Shown one piece after another: positions 60,809 to 64,000 of a stretch of 64,000 nucleotides of DNA; positions within the stretch are counted from its first letter, which is position 1; the number at the start of each line of letters is the position of its first letter. The notes beneath the pieces are model-generated. The model ran no database searches. It was not told the DNA's origin and saw only the letters and a list, made by a program, of their open reading frames with translations. The stretch lies in NCBI RefSeq assembly GCF_003351045.1, contig NZ_QQZY01000006.1:62001-126000 (forward strand). The letters run 5' to 3'. The translations under genes and the position numbers were made by a program. Source of the stretch: Gaiella occulta. Lineage in GTDB: Bacteria > Actinomycetota > Thermoleophilia > Gaiellales > Gaiellaceae.

Positions 60809-61039
60809 CCCACTCCCGCGGAGACCGCTCGATCGATCGGCTCGCGCGTCCGTGTGGCGCGAGCGCGGGCGGGCCTGCGCCAGGACGAGCTGGCGCTCGC
60901 GGCCGGCGTCAGCACGAGGCTCGTGCACACGATCGAAGCGGGCAAGGCGACGACGCGCCTGGACGGTCTGCTGCGCGTTCTCGGCGCACTCGGCCTCGCA
61001 CTCGACGTCGTCGACCGGACGCCGAGCGGAAGGGGCTAG
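60803..61039 (+). CDS. hipB: HipB-like XRE-family antitoxin
   Basis: A 78-residue helix-turn-helix protein: ARSIGSRVRVARARAGLRQDELALAAGVSTRLVHTIEAGKATTRLD, with the HTH at about residues 23-45, and a short tail GLALDVVDR. It should bind the three upstream palindromes and HipA, repressing the operon and neutralising the kinase. ATG 60803 is preferred on promoter distance; ATG 60797 adds two residues. hipA starts three bases after its stop, a standard hipBA order. Confidence 0.92.
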   Translation: MHPTPAETARSIGSRVRVARARAGLRQDELALAAGVSTRLVHTIEAGKATTRLDGLLRVLGALGLALDVVDRTPSGRG

Positions 61040-61042
61040 GCC

Positions 61043-62362
61043 ATGCCTGCCGCTCCGGCGAGCCGTCTCGATGTGTGGCTGCGCGGCGAGCTCGTCGGCC
61101 GGCTCGATCGGATCGGGCCCGAGCGCTACCGCTTCTCGTACACGCCGGAGACCGTCGAACGCCACGGCGAGGGGGCGCTCCTCCTCTCGGCGTCCCTGCC
61201 CGTGAGGGCCGAGCGCTACCCGAGCGCCGCGACGAAGCCGTTCTTCGAGGGATTGCTGCCGGAGGGGTCGGCGCGCGGGACGATCGCACGCGGCTTCGGG
61301 CTCAGCGAGGCGAACGGCTTCGGTCTGCTGGAGCGGCTCGGCGCCGATTGCGCGGGCGCGGTCGCGGTCGTCCCGGAGGGTGAGGTGCCGGCGGGCGGCG
61401 ACCAGGGTGTCGAGTGGCTCGACGAGGACGCGCTGGCGCGCCGGATCCGGGAGCTGCCGCGGAGCCCGCTCGGCGTCGACGCCGCCGAGGGGCGGGTGCG
61501 GTTGAGCCTGGCGGGCGTGCAGGAGAAGCTCGTCGTCGTGCGGGGCGCCGATGGTCGCATCGGCGAGCCGACCGGCGGCGCCCCGTCGACGCACATCCTC
61601 AAGCCGGGCGACGAGCGCTACGCGGGGCTGGTCGAGAACGAGGCCTTCTGCCTGAGAGTCGTCGCCGAGGCGGGCCTGCGCGCAGCCTCCGCCGAGGTGA
61701 TCCGTGTCGAGGCGCTGCCGCGCCTGCTCGTGGAGCGCTTCGACCGGGCGGTCGTTGACGATCGTGTCGAGCGGATACATCAGGAGGACGTCTGCCAGGC
61801 GCTCGGGGTGCTTCCGGCGGCGAAGTACGAACAGGAGGGCGGCCCGTCGCTCGCCGCCGTCGTCGACCTGTTGCGCCGCCTCGGCGCTGCCGGCCTGGCC
61901 CGCGATCTCAACGACCTGGTGCTGCTGACGGTCGCGAACGTGCTACTCGGGAACGCGGACGCGCACGGCAAGAACGTCGCCCTCTTGCTCGAGCCGGGGC
62001 ATGCGGCGCGGCTGGCGCCGGCGTACGACATCGTCGCGACGAACGTCTATCCGGGCCTGAGCCGCAAGCTCGCGATGGCGATCGGGGGCGCCCGCGACCC
62101 CGACGCCGTCGACGCCGGCGCCTGGCGGCGCCTGGCGCGCGAGGCGGGCCTCGGAGGCGGCATCGTGGGGATCGTGCGCGAGCACGCGCAGCGGGTGGTG
62201 GACGCCGCGCGCACGGCCCGCGGGGTCGCGCGGGACGAAGGCTGGCATCACGCGGTGATCGACGACATCGTCCGGGTTGCCGAGCAGCGCGCGCTGCGCC
62301 TCGGCCACGGTCAGGCCTTCCCCATCCCGCGCTTCCGCAAGAGCCGGAATGGGACGCGATGA
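61043..62362 (+). CDS. hipA: HipA-family Ser/Thr kinase toxin
   Basis: HipA kinases phosphorylate a tRNA synthetase (GltX in the E. coli type) and cause growth arrest and persistence. The 439-residue full-length protein has the N-terminal subdomain (LDVWLRGELVGRLDRI), GLLPEGSARGTIARGFGLSE, the ATP-binding region SLAGVQEKLVVV and THILKPG, RLLVERFDR, QEDVCQALGVLPAAKYE, the catalytic loop LLGNADAHGKN, and APAYDIVAT with the metal Asp. All kinase motifs are kept, so it should be active. The target cannot be read from sequence. Confidence 0.94.
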   Translation: MPAAPASRLDVWLRGELVGRLDRIGPERYRFSYTPETVERHGEGALLLSASLPVRAERYPSAATKPFFEGLLPEGSARGTIARGFGLSEANGFGLLERLGADCAGAVAVVPEGEVPAGGDQGVEWLDEDALARRIRELPRSPLGVDAAEGRVRLSLAGVQEKLVVVRGADGRIGEPTGGAPSTHILKPGDERYAGLVENEAFCLRVVAEAGLRAASAEVIRVEALPRLLVERFDRAVVDDRVERIHQEDVCQALGVLPAAKYEQEGGPSLAAVVDLLRRLGAAGLARDLNDLVLLTVANVLLGNADAHGKNVALLLEPGHAARLAPAYDIVATNVYPGLSRKLAMAIGGARDPDAVDAGAWRRLAREAGLGGGIVGIVREHAQRVVDAARTARGVARDEGWHHAVIDDIVRVAEQRALRLGHGQAFPIPRFRKSRNGTR

Positions 62363-62785
62363 GCGAGACTCGCAGGAACCGGCAGGAGGATCGATCGACG
62401 GCGCTCACCGCGACTTCGCGCTTCTCTCGCGGACGATCGCGCCCCGGCTCGAAGCGGTGCGGATCGGAACGATGCCCGAACGGGTCGCAGCGGACCTTCC
62501 GATCACACGCCCGTGGTAGCCCGCCTCGGCCGTCGGAAATCGAGGCTGACCCCGATTCTGCCTGCGCTATCCGCGACGCGCGGCCGAAGGTTCGCGAGGC
62601 CGAGAACCGCGTTCAGCCGCGGCCACTCCGGCCATCTTGCGCTTTCGCCCGACTCAGGGCACCCTGATGAGGCGGAGGAGGAGCGGGGGCATCTACCGTA
62701 GCGAAGTAATCGCAACGATGGGAGCGCCGGCCGACATCGACGTGAACGTGCGCCGGATCCCGGCGGCCGTCGCTGGAAGAGGACG
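62363..62785 (+). other. Gene-poor interval after hipA
   Basis: About 420 bases with open frames that have irregular codon use and no recognisable domains or start signals. Arg/Ser-rich translations on both strands look like GC-driven shadows. I see no hairpin with long arms, no repeat and no RNA motif. Confidence 0.5.
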
Positions 62786-62935
62786 ATGATGAAGAAGAGG
62801 AAGATCTTCCGGACGCCTGAGGAGCGGGCCGCCTGGGTGGCGCGGGGCGAGGAGCTCCAGCGCGAGTTGCAGTACTGGATCGAGCGCGGCAAGGCCGAGC
62901 TCGCAGCCCGGCAGGAGCCGGCTTCGTCCCCGTAG
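62786..62935 (+). CDS. Possible 49-residue charged helical protein
   Basis: MMKKRKIFRTPEERAAWVAR, then GEELQRELQYWIERGKAELA and a short end. It has a basic head and an amphipathic helix. GGAAGAGG lies before the paired ATGs (62786 and 62789), a fair ribosome site, and third positions are GC-rich. It is too short for family assignment. It stands alone downstream of hipBA, and could be a small regulatory or accessory protein. Confidence 0.55.
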   Translation: MMKKRKIFRTPEERAAWVARGEELQRELQYWIERGKAELAARQEPASSP

Positions 62936-63140
62936 TGCGGCCGGGCTCGGCTCTTCCACGCCCCGCGCCCCGCGCCTCGCGCGGCGCGCAACGGTCGCCG
63001 GGTTGCAGTCCGTCCCGGCGGCGGCTGGCCTTCGCGGTCACGGACGCGACGGCGGACGGTGGTCGCGCAGGGCGGATCGGTCTCGCCGGTCAAACGCTCA
63101 CGCCCTGAGCACCCGCCCGAGGAAAGGCTACGTTCTCCGC

Positions 63141-63875
63141 ATGACGGCCCAGGCGTCGCTCCCGTCGCTCGTCGACCCGGGTCGGCTCACGCTCGGCTGC
63201 GTCGATCTCGACGCCCCGCCGCTGTTCTCCCGCGCGGATGCCCGTGGACGCAGGGACGGCTACGAGCCGGCCGCGGCCGCCGCCGTCGCCGCGCGGCTGG
63301 GCCTCGAGGTCGCGTGGAGCTTCCTCGCGTGGAGCGACTTCTACCCGGCGCTCGAGAACGGCCGCGTCGACGCGATCTGGTGCGGCCAGGGGATGAGCGA
63401 CGAGCGCCGCGCCCGCGCCGACTTCACACGGCCCTACGCGGTCTTCGACGAGTCGGTCGTCGTCCGGGCGGACGACCCGGCCTCGACGCCGGCTGACCTC
63501 CGCGGCAGGCGCATCGGCGCCATCGCCGGCAGCACCAACATGCGCCTCGCGGAGACGTTCCCCGACGTCGAGCTCGTCTCGTTCGCCGGCACGGCCGACG
63601 TCTTCGCAGACATGATCCGCGCGCTGCGCGCCGGCGAGGTCGACGGCTTCGTCGACGACGACGTCGTGATGGTGCCGCTCGACGCCGAGCCGGACATGCG
63701 CCTCGCCTTCACGCTGCCGACACGGAACCGCTGGGGCGTGGCGGTGAGGAAGGGCGACGATCCGCTGCGAGAGGCACTCGACGAGGCGCTCGCCGGGGCG
63801 ATCGACGACGGCGCGCTCGAGGCGGCCTGGTCGCGCTGGATGCCGTGGCTCGCGTTTCCGCTGCCGGCGGCCTGA
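63141..63875 (+). CDS. Solute-binding protein family 3 domain without an export signal
   Basis: A 244-residue protein with the amino-acid-binding (SBP family 3) fold: DPGRLTLGCVDLDAPPLFSR, GYEPAAAAAVAARLGLEVAW, WSDFYPALENGRVDAIWCGQ, RADFTRPYAVFDESVVVRAD, LRGRRIGAIAGSTNMRLAE and RKGDDPLREALDEALAGAI. It starts directly at the domain from ATG 63141, six bases after TACGTT (63129-63134), with no signal peptide or lipobox. It is therefore probably cytosolic, acting as a sensor or enzyme-like binder, unless exported without a leader. No transporter genes adjoin. Confidence 0.8.
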   Translation: MTAQASLPSLVDPGRLTLGCVDLDAPPLFSRADARGRRDGYEPAAAAAVAARLGLEVAWSFLAWSDFYPALENGRVDAIWCGQGMSDERRARADFTRPYAVFDESVVVRADDPASTPADLRGRRIGAIAGSTNMRLAETFPDVELVSFAGTADVFADMIRALRAGEVDGFVDDDVVMVPLDAEPDMRLAFTLPTRNRWGVAVRKGDDPLREALDEALAGAIDDGALEAAWSRWMPWLAFPLPAA

Positions 63876-63922
63876 CGCGGCGGCGCGAGGCACGCCTCGA
63901 GGACAGTCCGTAGGATTGACCC

Positions 63923-64000
63923 GTGCGCGTGCTCGCGGTCGAAGCAGTCATCGTCCCCTACTCGTCTTTGACGCCTGCGCCCACGACCAGGGTGAGCAGG
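63923..64000 (+). CDS. Start of an unidentified gene, cut by the window edge
   Basis: GTG 63923 opens a frame (VRVLAVEAVIVPYSSL, continuing to the edge) six bases after TAGGAT (63911-63916), the exact leaderless spacing used by other genes here. Only 26 codons are visible, too few for a family. The opposite strand has a competing frame ending at 63958 with LLTLVVGAGVKDE, which could instead be the end of a minus-strand gene. Confidence 0.4.
   Translation, partial: MRVLAVEAVIVPYSSLTPAPTTRVSR

Noticed and set aside
62503-63093. Minus-strand frame of about 196 residues opposite the 62786 small gene
   Set aside because: Its composition is Arg/Ser/Pro-rich with a phenylalanine run that is simply the antisense of Lys/Glu codons in the small gene. 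No start signal or domain.

Overview
The window is a contiguous stretch of a very GC-rich bacterial chromosome. It carries mostly housekeeping genes in tight, overlapping operons, and I see no rRNA, tRNA or CRISPR array. Three things point to an actinobacterium: gene order (rpmB-asp23-fakA; priA-def-fmt-rsmB-rpe-rib; metK-gpsA-der-plsC-cmk-aroA-tyrA-aroG; rluB-scpB-scpA), a class II DAHP synthase, and many GTG starts. The intact PriA helicase motifs and the fakA/degV pairing suggest a deep branch such as Thermoleophilia rather than a mycobacterium or streptomycete. That placement is inference.

Layout. 1-3697 (minus): coiled-coil gene edge, coaD, rsmD, a broken vapBC-like toxin-antitoxin pair, recG. 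3753-8292: a histidine kinase/response regulator pair divergent from a five-gene membrane redox cassette (two small anchored proteins, apbE, a ferric-reductase-like membrane protein, a third small anchored protein). 8307-11732 (minus): rpmB, asp23, fakA, a lone receiver domain and degV, i.e. fatty-acid kinase with its carrier protein. 11776-20729 (minus): riboflavin genes, rpe, rsmB, fmt, def (with a His-rich head) and priA. 20791-26003: an iron island with a ferric ABC importer, an FTR1 permease and a DtxR-type regulator, tied together by TGTAAGG-N4-CCTTACA operators. 26027-27710: a secreted SGNH hydrolase and two gene scraps. 27711-36455 (minus): metK to class II DAHP synthase. 36521-42635: trpS, rluB, an M29 aminopeptidase, a DJ-1 protein, scpB, scpA, lgt. 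42792-44083: small accessory genes and a cupredoxin. 44207-48913 (minus): dnaE interrupted by a 436-residue intein with a LAGLIDADG endonuclease. 49006-52562 (minus): a heterodimeric ABC exporter. 52643-60456: accessory genes (IclR pseudogene, thioesterase, lipoprotein, GNAT, pilin, ArsR-SRPBCC-glyoxalase operon, secreted metalloprotease, sugar isomerase). 60695-62362: a hipBA module with three operators spaced exactly 49 bp apart. 62786-64000: a small ORF, a leaderless solute-binding-like protein and an incomplete gene.

How the parts work together. Two start modes are visible. Many first genes have a TAnnnT hexamer ending six or seven bases before the start codon and no Shine-Dalgarno, which implies leaderless mRNAs. 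Others (degV, fbpA, FTR1, dtxR, tyrA, the cupredoxin, pilin and glyoxalase genes) have clear purine-rich ribosome binding sites. The iron genes are likely repressed together by the DtxR-type protein. The housekeeping blocks keep their ancestral order, and accessory cassettes (redox, iron, toxin-antitoxin, intein) sit at block junctions or inside genes.

The most unusual items are the dnaE intein with atypical flanking codons, the evenly spaced hipBA operators, the iron regulon with a palindromic shared -10, and the redox cassette whose two small proteins share a C-terminal motif.
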